NCBI GenBank assembly: GCA_023418315.1
Contig: JAEZZY010000056.1
Location: forward strand, 62,001-126,000
Source: Bacteroidota bacterium
Lineage (GTDB): Bacteria > Bacteroidota > Bacteroidia > Chitinophagales > Chitinophagaceae
Reading direction: 5' to 3'
Length of the DNA stretch: 64,000 bases
This document shows positions 45,611 to 54,846 of the stretch, piece by piece. The notes under the pieces were generated by a model. It did no database searches. It had not been told where the DNA came from and worked only from the letters and a program-made list of their open reading frames with translations. Numbering within the stretch: the first letter of the stretch is position 1; each line of letters begins with the position of its first letter. The position numbers were made by a program, and so were the translations under genes.

Positions 45611-46663
45611 ATGATGAGGCGTTATTTATTATTCCTGATACTGCTTTTACAAACGGGGGCATTTTATAGCCACGCACAGCAAAAGACCGAAGCGGAATTG
45701 GTAGCAAAACTTTTTCGGGCATTGCAAATGCAGGATTTTGAAGCTTATGCTTCCCTATACGCTACCTCCGATTCGCTCAGCTCCTGGATTTTGCAGTATG
45801 CGGATGTTCATTCGGAATCCTATAAGAAAATGGCTTTCGTAAAAAATAATATAGCGGCTAAAGAAGACTATGATACGCTTATTCGCAGGGAGATTGATGC
45901 GAATTTGGATACCTTTTTGGATAAAGCAAAAAAATGGGGCATTCATTGGAATGAAACGGTTTTCGCCCGCTATGAGCTGGAGAAGATAAGACGCGGAAGA
46001 GGGTTGATGATTGAAAAGGTAGCATCGCTCCGCTTTATGGGTTATATTTTTTTCAGAGATCTAGCTACGCGAAAAATGTACGGGTTCACCGTGTATGATC
46101 TTTTTCAAGTGAATGGTAAATGGTATGGCGGTGAATTGGTGAATATCTTTCCTGCCGAAAACAAAGAGCAATACAAAAAAGCATTTTTAAAAGAACAAAA
46201 ATGGCTGCGCGATGTGGCAAACGGATTGGTAACGGCGGATAGCGACACGAGTGATGGCGATGGGGTACATGACGGAGACGACCCCCATCCGAGCGAAAAA
46301 GAAATCGTGGACAGGAAATTTTACCGGGGCAAATTTGACAATGAAATAGCTGTGCAGCTTTATGTGCGGTCTATAAAAGGAGCTTGCCCTGGCGGCGTAT
46401 GCAGCTGGGATGCGCTCTTCAAATTCGGCGATCAGGATGAATGGGTGCCTATGTCGGTTTCAAAAAACGAAGAAGGGAACTGGCTTTTTATAGAAGAAAT
46501 GGGGGGTATGGAGCTAAAGCTGGAAGGCGGTGTTTACCAAGGCATCTGGGCTGCCGGCGATACGAAAGCGGAATACGATGTAAAATTGAAAGAAGCAAAC
46601 CTCTCTGCCAAAAAAGCCAATGCACTGGATGAAGCAATGAGTACTATAGGGGAGGAGGAATAA
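45611..46663 (+). CDS. Secreted protein of unknown function with Asp-rich calcium-like loop
   Basis: A 350-aa exported protein with signal peptide MMRRYLLFLILLLQTGAFYSHAQ. The N-terminal half (about 24-195) is helical then beta, with VNGKWYGGELVNIFPAEN at its end. A linker SDTSDGDGVHDGDDPHPSEKE (core DGDGVHDGDD) resembles a calcium-binding thrombospondin-type-3 loop. The C-terminal half is a beta domain with GACPGGVCSWDALFKFGD and repeated Gly turns. I do not recognise the family. It diverges from comEC, with 53 bases between the two starts. Confidence 0.7.
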   Translation: MMRRYLLFLILLLQTGAFYSHAQQKTEAELVAKLFRALQMQDFEAYASLYATSDSLSSWILQYADVHSESYKKMAFVKNNIAAKEDYDTLIRREIDANLDTFLDKAKKWGIHWNETVFARYELEKIRRGRGLMIEKVASLRFMGYIFFRDLATRKMYGFTVYDLFQVNGKWYGGELVNIFPAENKEQYKKAFLKEQKWLRDVANGLVTADSDTSDGDGVHDGDDPHPSEKEIVDRKFYRGKFDNEIAVQLYVRSIKGACPGGVCSWDALFKFGDQDEWVPMSVSKNEEGNWLFIEEMGGMELKLEGGVYQGIWAAGDTKAEYDVKLKEANLSAKKANALDEAMSTIGEEE

Positions 46664-46691
46664 AGACAATACCCCTAACAAAGCTTCTCGG

Positions 46692-47276
46692 CTATTTAAA
46701 ATCCAGATTCATCCGGAATGTTTTTCTATGGTAGGGAGATAAACCATGTGCTTTAATCAATCTCCTATGTGCAAGCGTGCCATAGCCTTTATTTTGCTTC
46801 CAGTTGTAATAAGGATGCGCAGTATGCAGTTCCGTCATATACTCATCACGGTAGGTTTTGGCTAAGATACTTGCCGCAGCTATAGAAGCATAAATACCAT
46901 CACCGCCCACCACCGTTTGATGAGCGATACCGAAATAAGGGACGAAGCGGTTGCCGTCTATCAAAAGTAATTCGGGACGCAGGCATAGACGGTCTATAGC
47001 AAGGTGCATCGCTTTTAAAGAAGCTTGTAAGATATTAATGCGGTCAATCTCTTCATGATCTACCATTGCCACTGCATAGGCAAGTGCTTTTTTTTCGATG
47101 ATAGGGCGTAGCAGGTTGCGCTCTTCTTCTTTTAGTTGCTTACTGTCGTTCAGCAAAGGGTGAATAGTTTTTTTAGGAAGAATCACCGCTGCAGCAAATA
47201 CCGGACCGGCAAGGCATCCACGACCGGCTTCATCGCATCCCGCTTCTATCAGTTCTTTATGGAAATAGCGTTTCAA
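46692..47276 (-). CDS. rnhB: Ribonuclease HII
   Basis: A 194-aa RNase H that removes ribonucleotides and RNA primers from DNA. The acidic active site is seen in GCDEAGRGCLAGPV (Asp-Glu pair), LLIDGNRF, and the later ASILAKTYRDEYM motif with its Asp. Length is normal. It has a complete Bacteroidota promoter and converges with the unknown secreted protein gene. Confidence 0.95.
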   Translation of the reverse strand: MKRYFHKELIEAGCDEAGRGCLAGPVFAAAVILPKKTIHPLLNDSKQLKEEERNLLRPIIEKKALAYAVAMVDHEEIDRINILQASLKAMHLAIDRLCLRPELLLIDGNRFVPYFGIAHQTVVGGDGIYASIAAASILAKTYRDEYMTELHTAHPYYNWKQNKGYGTLAHRRLIKAHGLSPYHRKTFRMNLDFK

Positions 47277-47286
47277 TTTTCTATCG

Positions 47287-47316
47287 CAAAAATAAATTTA
47301 TTGAGAAAGAAACAAA
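47287..47316 (-). promoter_or_regulatory. Promoter of rnhB
   Basis: On the minus strand the -33 element TTTG (47313-47316) and the -7 element TATTTTTG (47287-47294, an exact TAnnTTTG) are 18 bases apart, the expected spacing. The -7 box ends 10 bases before the ATG, so the leader is very short. Confidence 0.55.
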
Positions 47317-47393
47317 CAGCATTTGCAAGGCACTGTGCAGAGCCAAGATGCGGCACTTCTGTAGCCATTTTTTTGAGTCAGCGAATGTAAAAC

Positions 47394-48704
47394 TTACTCA
47401 ATCACTTCTCCTTCCAAATCATAATCGTAAGCCTTAGTGATTTTTACGGTTACAAAATCGCCTATGGGCAGTGCTTTTTTTGAATGAATGATGACTTCGT
47501 TATCCACTTCTACGCTGTCGTATTCGGTGCGGGCAAGGTAGCGACCGGCTTCCTTTTTGTCCACCATCACCTTAAAGACTTTACCTATTTTCTCCTGATT
47601 TTTTTCATAAGAAATTTCCTGCTGCACTTCCATGATTTCCTGTGCGCGCGCTTCTTTTTCTTTGGAGGGGATATTATCTTCCAAATCGTAAGCACTTGTG
47701 TTTTCCTCATGCGAATAGGTAAAAATGCCCACTCTGTCTAAGCGTACTTTTTCCAAAAACGCTTTTAAATCTTCCACATCCTCTCTTGTCTCGCCGGGGA
47801 AGCCCGTAATCAACGTACTTCTGAGGGCAATGCCCGGCACACGGTCGCGAATGGTATCTATCAATTCATAGATTTCTTGTGAAGTAATCTGCCGCTTCAT
47901 CGCTTTCAGCATATTGTCGGAAATATGTTGCAAAGGCATATCAAGGTAATTGCAGATATTGTCGCGTTCCCGCATCACCTCCAAAATATCCAACGGAAAT
48001 TTGGACGGATACGCATAATGCAGCCTTATCCAATGCAGCCCTTCCACATCGGAAAGATGTTTTAATAATTCGCTTAGCGCACGTTTTTTATAAATATCCA
48101 AGCCGTAATAGGTAAGCTCTTGTGCGATGAGCATTACTTCTTTCACGCCCATGCTGACTAATTTTTTCGCTTCGGCTACTACTTCTTCTATGGTTTTAGA
48201 AATATGTCCGCCACGCATCAAAGGGATGGCGCAAAAAGCGCAAGTGCGATTGCATCCTTCCGATATTTTGAGGTAGGCATAATGCTTCGGCGTTGCCAAA
48301 AGCCGTTCGCCGAGCAGTTCGCTTTTATAATCGGCATTGAATTGTTTGAGGATAAGCGGTAATTCCATTGTACCGAACCATGCATCCACTTCAGGAATTT
48401 CGTTCATTAAATCCTGCCTATAACGCTCGCTAAGGCAACCGGTAACATACACTTTGTCGAGTTTTCCTTCCTGCTTCAGACTCACTTGTTCTATAATGGT
48501 GTTGATGCTTTCTTCTTTGGCTTTGTCAATAAAACCGCAGGTATTCACCACTACGATATTGTGATCGAGTTTTTGATTTTCATGCAGCACCTTGATGCCG
48601 TTGGCGTTCAGTTGTCCGCTCAGCACTTCACTGTCCACCATGTTTTTGGAGCAGCCGAGTGTGATGATGTTTACTTTGTCTTTTTTTAAGGTTCTTACTT
48701 TCAC
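47394..48704 (-). CDS. rimO: Ribosomal protein S12 methylthiotransferase RimO
   Basis: A 436-aa radical-SAM enzyme that adds a methylthio group to an Asp of ribosomal protein uS12. The N-terminal MTTase domain has the three cluster cysteines in LGCSKNMVDSE, NTCGFIDKAKEES and GCLSERY. The radical-SAM motif is GCNRTCAFCAIP (Cys-x3-Cys-x2-Cys). A C-terminal TRAM domain ends the protein. LGCSKNMVDSE distinguishes it from MiaB. It starts 12 bases after the der stop and is probably co-transcribed with it. Confidence 0.96.
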   Translation of the reverse strand: MKVRTLKKDKVNIITLGCSKNMVDSEVLSGQLNANGIKVLHENQKLDHNIVVVNTCGFIDKAKEESINTIIEQVSLKQEGKLDKVYVTGCLSERYRQDLMNEIPEVDAWFGTMELPLILKQFNADYKSELLGERLLATPKHYAYLKISEGCNRTCAFCAIPLMRGGHISKTIEEVVAEAKKLVSMGVKEVMLIAQELTYYGLDIYKKRALSELLKHLSDVEGLHWIRLHYAYPSKFPLDILEVMRERDNICNYLDMPLQHISDNMLKAMKRQITSQEIYELIDTIRDRVPGIALRSTLITGFPGETREDVEDLKAFLEKVRLDRVGIFTYSHEENTSAYDLEDNIPSKEKEARAQEIMEVQQEISYEKNQEKIGKVFKVMVDKKEAGRYLARTEYDSVEVDNEVIIHSKKALPIGDFVTVKITKAYDYDLEGEVIE

Positions 48705-48716
48705 GGTTCTAATCTT

Positions 48717-50033
48717 TTACTTCTTTCTGAAAAACACCCGCACCGGCGAACCCGTAAAATCGAATTTTTCACGCAGCTTGTTCTCTAAAAAATTTCGATA
48801 CGGTTCTTTAATAGCATCGGGATAATTGGCAAAAAATGCGAAAGAAGGTACAGCCACAGGAAGTTGGGTAACGAATTTTATACTCACATTATGCCCCCGC
48901 GTCATAGGCGGCGGATAATGCTTAATTTCCGGAAGCATCACATCGTTGAGCTTGGCGGTAGGGATTTTTTTATTGCGGTTGTCATACACTTCTATGCCTT
49001 TTTCCATAGCTTGAAAAATGCGCTGCTTTTCTTTGGCAGAGATAAATAAAACAGGCACATCGGTGAAGGGGGCTATACGTTGTTTTATTTCTTTTTCATA
49101 ATCCCTTGCCGTGTTGGTTTCCTTCGCTACGGTATCCCATTTATTCACCAACAATACGATGCCTTTTCCTTTTCTTGCGGCAAGGCTGAAAATATTCACA
49201 TCCTGCATGGTTACGCCTTTTTCGGCATCAATTACGATAAAGCAAACATCCACATCATCCATAGCCCGCACGGCGCGTATCACGGAATAAAATTCCAAAT
49301 CGTCATGCACGTTTTTCTTTTTGCGCAAGCCGGCAGTATCTATCAGGATAAATTCTTTTCCGAATTGTTTATAATGCGTATGAATAGTATCGCGCGTGGT
49401 GCCGGCAATATCGGATACAATAGTGCGTTCTTCGCCTACTAGCGCATTGAGCAAGGTGCTTTTGCCTGCATTCGGCTGCCCGATGATGATGAATTTGGGA
49501 ATGGGATTTTCCCCGGTTGTTTCTTCTTCTTTTTCTTCGGGAATGTACTTGGTGATCTCGTCCAGCAATTCGCCCGTGCCGCTGCCGGAGATGGAAGAAA
49601 GGAAAAACGTATGTTCAAATCCAAACGAGTAAAATTCGGAGGCATATAGAGCGCGTTCCGAATTATCCACCTTATTCACCACAAGCAGCACGGGCTTAGG
49701 CGATTTGCGCAGCAGTTCCGCCATATCTTCATCCTGCCCGGTAGCGCCCGTAGTAGTATCCACTACAAACACCACAAGGTTGGCTTCATCCATAGCGATG
49801 CGTACTTGTTTTTTTATTTCTATTTCAAATACGTCGTCCGTTTTGGCTACAAAGCCGCCGGTATCTATCAGGTTAAAGGTTTTGCCGTTCCACTCGGCTA
49901 CGCCGTACTGGCGGTCGCGGGTAACACCGCTCACATCGTCCACGATGGCTTTGCGCTGCTCCAGCAAACGATTGAATAAGGTGGATTTCCCCACATTCGG
50001 TCTTCCTACGATGGCTACTGTAAATCCCGGCAT
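48717..50033 (-). CDS. der: GTPase Der (EngA)
   Basis: A 438-aa ribosome-assembly GTPase with two tandem G domains and a C-terminal KH-like domain, acting on the 50S subunit. G1 motifs are GRPNVGKSTLF and GQPNAGKSTLLN; G3 are DTGG and DTAGL; G4 are NKVD and NKWD. The basic tail (RVFFRKK) is typical. It is the first gene of der-rimO, with an exact -7 box 25 bases upstream. Confidence 0.97.
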   Translation of the reverse strand: MPGFTVAIVGRPNVGKSTLFNRLLEQRKAIVDDVSGVTRDRQYGVAEWNGKTFNLIDTGGFVAKTDDVFEIEIKKQVRIAMDEANLVVFVVDTTTGATGQDEDMAELLRKSPKPVLLVVNKVDNSERALYASEFYSFGFEHTFFLSSISGSGTGELLDEITKYIPEEKEEETTGENPIPKFIIIGQPNAGKSTLLNALVGEERTIVSDIAGTTRDTIHTHYKQFGKEFILIDTAGLRKKKNVHDDLEFYSVIRAVRAMDDVDVCFIVIDAEKGVTMQDVNIFSLAARKGKGIVLLVNKWDTVAKETNTARDYEKEIKQRIAPFTDVPVLFISAKEKQRIFQAMEKGIEVYDNRNKKIPTAKLNDVMLPEIKHYPPPMTRGHNVSIKFVTQLPVAVPSFAFFANYPDAIKEPYRNFLENKLREKFDFTGSPVRVFFRKK

Positions 50034-50058
50034 AAAAAATATATCAAAAAAATGGTTG

Positions 50059-50066
50059 CAAAGGTA
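50059..50066 (-). promoter_or_regulatory. -7 element of der-rimO
   Basis: The minus strand reads TACCTTTG, matching TAnnTTTG, 25 bases before the der ATG. No TTG lies at the usual -33 distance. Confidence 0.5.
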
Positions 50067-50116
50067 GGCAATAAAGAAGTTCGGGGTAGTTATAGGGAAA
50101 TAAAAAAAACTCCAGC

Positions 50117-51835
50117 CTACTTCCCTGCCTGCCGCACATCCACCACTTTCACTTGCAGCTTTGTTACGCCGTTGAACTCATTTTCATCAATCGTATAAAC
50201 CATATCAAAAGCGCCGCGGCTAACAATGTCAAATTTCTCCGCCATGTTGAAACCGATACCGTCTATGACCCATTTATCTTGTTGATGCACCACAAATTTG
50301 ATGTGCTGTTCTTTTACAATGCGGGAATTACCTTGATAATCGCGCACATTACGGCTCACAAACATGGGCCGTAAGTTGGTGGGGCCAAAAGGTTCAAACT
50401 GTTTGATGATGTTATAGAAAGACTGCTTGATGTCCGACAGACGGATTTCCGCGTCTATTTCTATTTCTGGAATCAAAAGTTCCGGTGAAATGTTCTGCGC
50501 TACTACTTGTTCGAATTTTTCCGAAAAAGCCTCTACCAGTTCTTCCGAAAGAGTCATGCCTGCTGCGTAGAAATGCCCGCCATAGTTTTCCAGCAAGTCG
50601 CGGCATTCATGGATTGCTTCATAGATATTAAAGCCGCTCACCGACCGTGCCGAGCCTGATACTTTGTCATTCGATTTGGTAAGCACAATCGTAGGGCGGT
50701 AGTAATGATCTATCAGCCTGGAAGCCACAATGCCTACCACGCCTTTGTGCCAGTCTTCTTTATACAACACGGTGGATTTTCGCTGTTGCATCAGCACATC
50801 GCCGTCTATCAATGCCAGCGCTTGCTCGGTAATGGTTTTGTCCACTTCCTTGCGATCGGTATTGTCCGATTGTAACTCTGCCGCCAAGGCTTCAATTTTC
50901 GCTTCGTCTTTTTCGATAAACAGATTCACCGCTTTACGTGCATCGTCCATTCTGCCGGCAGCATTCACCCTTGGCCCGATTACAAACACCAGATCCGAAA
51001 CCGTCATATCCCGCTGCACTGCCGAAAACTTTTTTAAAATCTTCAGCGGCAACATCGGATCTTCATTCACTTTTTTTATGCCGTAAAAAGTAAGCGTTCT
51101 GTTTTCTCCGTCTATAGGCACAATATCGGCAGCAATGCTCGTAGCCACCAGATCCAGATAGCGCATCGGCGCTTCATCGGGAAGGTTCCATTTCTTCGCC
51201 AGTCCGCAAATCAGTTTAAAGCCTATACCGCATCCGCTCAGCTCTTTATAGGGATAAGGACAGTCCGATTGTTTGGGATTGAGAATGGCATAAGCAGGCG
51301 GCAGGTTGGCATCCGGCAAGTGGTGGTCGCAGATGATGACATCTATGCCCAGCGTCTGTGCATAATTCACCAGCTCTGCCGATTTGATCCCGCAATCCAA
51401 AGTGATGAGCAGTGTAAAACCATGCGCATGGGCATAGTCAATTCCCTGCTTGGAAACGCCGTAGCCTTCACGATAGCGGTGCGGAATGTAAAAATTTATT
51501 TCCCCTTTGTACTGTTCTTTCAGAAAAGAATAAACCGTAGCCACCGAGGTCGTTCCGTCCACATCATAGTCGCCATAAACAAGTATGCGTTCATGCCATT
51601 CTACTGCTTCGGAAATGCGCTCCACGGCTTGTTTCATCCCTTTCATCAGGAAGGGGTCGTGCAAATCCTCGAGTTGCGGGCGAAAGAATTTTTTAGCGCT
51701 TTCATATTCCGTTACGCCGCGCACTGCCAATAGCCTGCACAGCGCCGGATGAATCTTCAGATCCGCTACCAGTTGTTCGGTATGTTTCTCGTTGGCAGGT
51801 TTTAAGGTCCATCGTTTTTGTTGTTTTTCTCCCAT
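50117..51835 (-). CDS. recJ: Single-stranded-DNA exonuclease RecJ
   Basis: A 572-aa 5'-3' ssDNA exonuclease of the DHH/DHHA1 superfamily, used in recombination and mismatch or base-excision repair. Metal-site motifs are YGDYDVDGTTS, LDCGIKS, CDHHLPD and RVNAAGRMDDA. The DHHA1 motif is GSARSVSGFNIYEAI followed by GGHFYAAGMTL, and a C-terminal OB domain ends the protein. Length is normal. It shows no obvious -7 box and lies alone, 83 bases from der. Confidence 0.96.
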   Translation of the reverse strand: MGEKQQKRWTLKPANEKHTEQLVADLKIHPALCRLLAVRGVTEYESAKKFFRPQLEDLHDPFLMKGMKQAVERISEAVEWHERILVYGDYDVDGTTSVATVYSFLKEQYKGEINFYIPHRYREGYGVSKQGIDYAHAHGFTLLITLDCGIKSAELVNYAQTLGIDVIICDHHLPDANLPPAYAILNPKQSDCPYPYKELSGCGIGFKLICGLAKKWNLPDEAPMRYLDLVATSIAADIVPIDGENRTLTFYGIKKVNEDPMLPLKILKKFSAVQRDMTVSDLVFVIGPRVNAAGRMDDARKAVNLFIEKDEAKIEALAAELQSDNTDRKEVDKTITEQALALIDGDVLMQQRKSTVLYKEDWHKGVVGIVASRLIDHYYRPTIVLTKSNDKVSGSARSVSGFNIYEAIHECRDLLENYGGHFYAAGMTLSEELVEAFSEKFEQVVAQNISPELLIPEIEIDAEIRLSDIKQSFYNIIKQFEPFGPTNLRPMFVSRNVRDYQGNSRIVKEQHIKFVVHQQDKWVIDGIGFNMAEKFDIVSRGAFDMVYTIDENEFNGVTKLQVKVVDVRQAGK

Positions 51836-52036
51836 AGCCTTACCTTAAAACTGCCCCTAATTTTATATACATTCAATTCATTTTTTTCTTTTTTGAGCGT
51901 CGCCTACACTGCTACTATGAAGATGCAGTGGCGATAGCACCGTTCTTCAACAGGATTTCTATGGAGCTTTTTCCTTCACACATCGCAAAGAGGACAAAAC
52001 AGAAAAGGCAAACCCCAAAATGGGCAATGGGGCAAC
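51836..52036. other. Intergenic gap recJ-kmo, nothing recognised
   Basis: No gene, hairpin or promoter motif that I can support is present. A pyrimidine-rich tract at about 51885-51897 and an A/G-rich tract near 51990-52020 are the only compositional features. Confidence 0.5.
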
Positions 52037-53401
52037 TCATAGCTCCCGTCTCATCTCCTCTTCATACTCCTTCATCCACCCGTCTAATTTTTTCTTAAAA
52101 TCTTCTTGCTTCCTATTCGCCACAAAATCCCCTTCACTCATTATTTTTCCCAGCAGGTTATCCTGATGTTTGATGCAGTTTATAGCCATGCTATACGGCG
52201 CGTGGCTGAACGATACCATTTCATACACGGAGTTGAACTGCTGCGGATACAGCTTGCCGAGTTCTTTTTCGATTTTCTTTCTTTCCAGGAATTTCGGGTC
52301 GGCTACCTTGTCGCGCATCTCTATAAAATTCATCAAAGCGAGATCGGCCACCGCATCGCCGTTGGGTTTGCGGCTGTGATCATATTTGCTCAAGATGGTT
52401 TTCCAATCCGCTCCATATTCATCCATCAACCTTGCCAGCACGGTACAATCTTCAAAACCGGCATTCATACCCTGTCCGTAAAACGGAACGATGGCATGTG
52501 CCGCATCGCCTATGAGTGCGCTTTTATCTTGATAATGCCAGGGCTTGATATGTGTGGTGATGAGTGAGGAGGTAGGGTTATTCATAAAATCGGAGGTGAG
52601 CGTAGGCATCATCTCCAGCGCATCGCGGAAGTGGGTTTCAAAAAACGCCGTTACCTCTTCTTTGGTTTGCAGCTTGGCAAAAGAATTTTCTCCTTCAAAG
52701 GGAAGAAACAACGTGCAGGTAAAGTTATAATCCGTATTCGGCAAAGCGATAAGCATGAAATTATGACGCGGCCAGATGTGCAACGCATTCTGCTCCATCA
52801 TAGGTTTGTGGTCATTGGATGGAGGAATATTCAGCTCTTTATAGCCATGCTCCAGATAATCCTGTGCGGCATTTACCCTGTCCAAAAAACTATAGCTATG
52901 GCGCAATGCCGAGAAAGCACCGTCGGCCCCAAATAACAAATCTGCTTCTACGGTTTCCGTTCCACCTTTTTCGTTTTCAAAATAGACGAGGTTTTTAGGC
53001 ACATCTACTTTAGTGCATCGTTTTTCAAAAATTATCTTTACGCCTTCCTTTTCCGCTAAGCTCATCAGTTTTTTATTCAGTTCGCCGCGGCTTACGGAGT
53101 AGATGGCTTCGTTGTTCTTACCATATTGCTGAAAAGTGGCAGTGCCATCCGGCTGATGCAAAGCACGACCGTACATGGGTATCGCCAAGGCTTCTATTTC
53201 TTCCCGCAGACCGGAAAGTTCCAATGCCTTCCAGCCGCGGGCGCTCATAGCGAGGTTGATGGAACGTCCGGCAGCAATTTTGGAAGAACGCATATCGGGG
53301 CGGCGCTCATAGACCGTAACCTCATAGCCTTTTTTACGAAGAATAACCGACAATAACGAACCCACCAAGCCTGCACCCAATATAGTAACCGAACGAGCCA
53401 T
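52037..53401 (-). CDS. kmo: Kynurenine 3-monooxygenase
   Basis: A 454-aa FAD-dependent aromatic hydroxylase converting L-kynurenine to 3-hydroxykynurenine with NADPH and oxygen. Motifs: dinucleotide-binding GAGLVGSLLSVILRKKG, YERRPDMR, the KMO-typical SINLAMSARGWKAL, GADGAFSALR, and GDAAHAIVPFYGQGMNAGFEDC, whose core is GDAAHAIVPFYGQG. The C-terminal hydrophobic anchor of the eukaryotic enzyme is absent. Other kynurenine-pathway genes are not adjacent. It would serve tryptophan breakdown or NAD synthesis. Confidence 0.94.
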   Translation of the reverse strand: MARSVTILGAGLVGSLLSVILRKKGYEVTVYERRPDMRSSKIAAGRSINLAMSARGWKALELSGLREEIEALAIPMYGRALHQPDGTATFQQYGKNNEAIYSVSRGELNKKLMSLAEKEGVKIIFEKRCTKVDVPKNLVYFENEKGGTETVEADLLFGADGAFSALRHSYSFLDRVNAAQDYLEHGYKELNIPPSNDHKPMMEQNALHIWPRHNFMLIALPNTDYNFTCTLFLPFEGENSFAKLQTKEEVTAFFETHFRDALEMMPTLTSDFMNNPTSSLITTHIKPWHYQDKSALIGDAAHAIVPFYGQGMNAGFEDCTVLARLMDEYGADWKTILSKYDHSRKPNGDAVADLALMNFIEMRDKVADPKFLERKKIEKELGKLYPQQFNSVYEMVSFSHAPYSMAINCIKHQDNLLGKIMSEGDFVANRKQEDFKKKLDGWMKEYEEEMRREL

Positions 53402-53605
53402 TGAATTATTTTTTTATTTTTTCAGGAGTGCCAAAATACGGATAATTTTTTGGGGGTGGGAGATTTCGTTGTATCCTCATGGTAAAAATATGCGGAAGAA
53501 TTAGAATGCCTATGATATAGATTGTCTTAATGAATACAGAAAATCAATGTCAATCCATTCCGATAAAAAGTTTCATAGGAGCACAAGCCTGCAACAATTA
53601 AGAAA

Positions 53606-54574
53606 TTAACGCCTGCTCCTCCTTGATAAAAAGGCAAGAAAAGAAATGTAAATAGGTGTTATTGCGATAACTAACCAAATAAAGATATTGGTGGGTAACA
53701 CATAAAATTTGAAATTGAATGCAAACAAGGAAACGGTAGTAATACCCACAATTAATGCTGTAATAGGATGTGTTTGTTCCTTGGAAAACCTTCTTAAATG
53801 AGCCAAAACTATTTCTTTATTATCTTGATTTTTTGAAGGTAGAATCATCCAAATATTTTGTACACTATACATGCTCGAAATCCCAAGTAGGACGAACTGT
53901 AAAAAAATAATTCCTTTATCTTCCCATGTGGCAGCACTTTCAATATCGCTATTGGCATAGGCTTTCAGAAAATTATCTACAGAAAGAATGAATATGACCA
54001 AAGAACTCCAAATACTTAAAACAAGCCGGGTATTTCTTGCTGCGCTATTGCTAAAGAAACAGCTATATATAGAGAATATGGACAAGGGAATGCCTATGAA
54101 AAAATATACTGTGCTAAACAGCCAATAGGCTTCCCATAGTTTATGCTCCACTGCCCAATAATTAATGGCGAGAGTTAATAAAAGAGTCAAGCCTTCAGTC
54201 ATTTTTTGTGTAACCTTACGTTCTATATTTATCGTCGCTACCATCACGAAAGACAGAATGAAGTAATAAACCCACATTTCTAAACGCTCATCAAAACTAA
54301 TATGCTTTCTTCCGGGAAAGAACGCCATAAAGCTCAATAGATATGCTGCCAATACTGTTTTCGCCAATGACCGCCAACTCTTAGATAATCTTTTGTATTC
54401 AAATGACAAACCAATAATAAAAGGGATAAAGTATAAATGAAATATTTTCCTTTCGCTTAGTGTAATTTGGTTGACTAAAAACGTAGTAACCCCAATAGCT
54501 ATGGCAGAAAAGAAAATAGTCAATAAAAAACCGCTCATTTTATATTCGGAGAATTGCTGTTCGGTGTCTTTCAT
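53606..54574 (-). CDS. Polytopic membrane protein of unknown function
   Basis: A 322-aa protein (start taken at ATG 54574; an ATG 27 bases upstream is also open) with about 9-10 predicted helices and short loops. Two charged loops stand out: FFPGRKHISFDERLEMW and PSKNQDNKEIVLAHLRRFSKEQTHP. It ends in FLAFLSRRSRR, a basic cytoplasmic tail. It resembles the DUF4153 type in overall hydropathy, but I cannot confirm the family. The 200-base gaps on both sides suggest it stands alone. Confidence 0.7.
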   Translation of the reverse strand: MKDTEQQFSEYKMSGFLLTIFFSAIAIGVTTFLVNQITLSERKIFHLYFIPFIIGLSFEYKRLSKSWRSLAKTVLAAYLLSFMAFFPGRKHISFDERLEMWVYYFILSFVMVATINIERKVTQKMTEGLTLLLTLAINYWAVEHKLWEAYWLFSTVYFFIGIPLSIFSIYSCFFSNSAARNTRLVLSIWSSLVIFILSVDNFLKAYANSDIESAATWEDKGIIFLQFVLLGISSMYSVQNIWMILPSKNQDNKEIVLAHLRRFSKEQTHPITALIVGITTVSLFAFNFKFYVLPTNIFIWLVIAITPIYISFLAFLSRRSRR

Positions 54575-54712
54575 CAAGTTCTTCAAAATGGTTGCTGGCA
54601 AAATAAAGATAAATCATCATTTCAATGTTTGAATCAGCGCTTTTCAATCCTTTATAGCCCCACTTGCCTATAAATTCCACGTTTTTACCCTTCCCGAACA
54701 TTTGGTATTTTA

Positions 54713-54744
54713 TTTGTTTATGAGGCGGATTTTGGCTACCTTTG
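54713..54744 (+). promoter_or_regulatory. Promoter of gyrB
   Basis: The -33 element TTTG (54713-54716) and the -7 element TACCTTTG (54737-54744) are 20 bases apart, matching the Bacteroidota housekeeping consensus on both elements. Transcription would begin near 54751, giving a leader of about 95 bases before the gyrB ATG. Confidence 0.7.
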
Positions 54745-54776
54745 CAGGGTTGTTTTAGCGATATTAAAACACAGTC

Positions 54777-54801
54777 AGCCGCACCTCCGAAGGCGGCTTT
54801 T
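54777..54801 (+). promoter_or_regulatory. Small hairpin with T-tract in the gyrB leader
   Basis: AGCCGC (54777-54782) pairs with GCGGCT (54793-54798) and is followed by TTTT, inside the predicted 5' leader of gyrB. It resembles a weak terminator and could act in attenuation, but the stem is only 6 bp and the T-run is short. Confidence 0.3.
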
Positions 54802-54846
54802 CATCAAAACGTTTTTACGGAAATCGCTTCGGAAATAAAAAAAATC

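Noticed and set aside
45558..45722. 55-residue N-terminal extension of ComEC
   Set aside because: It would overlap the divergent secreted-protein gene and carries no conserved segment. Translation from 45557 begins at the first membrane helix.
54742..54846. N-terminal extension of GyrB from a TTG codon at 54742
   Set aside because: The TTG lies in the -7 element TACCTTTG, and the extra 35 residues are unlike any GyrB N-terminus. The ATG at 54847 is used.
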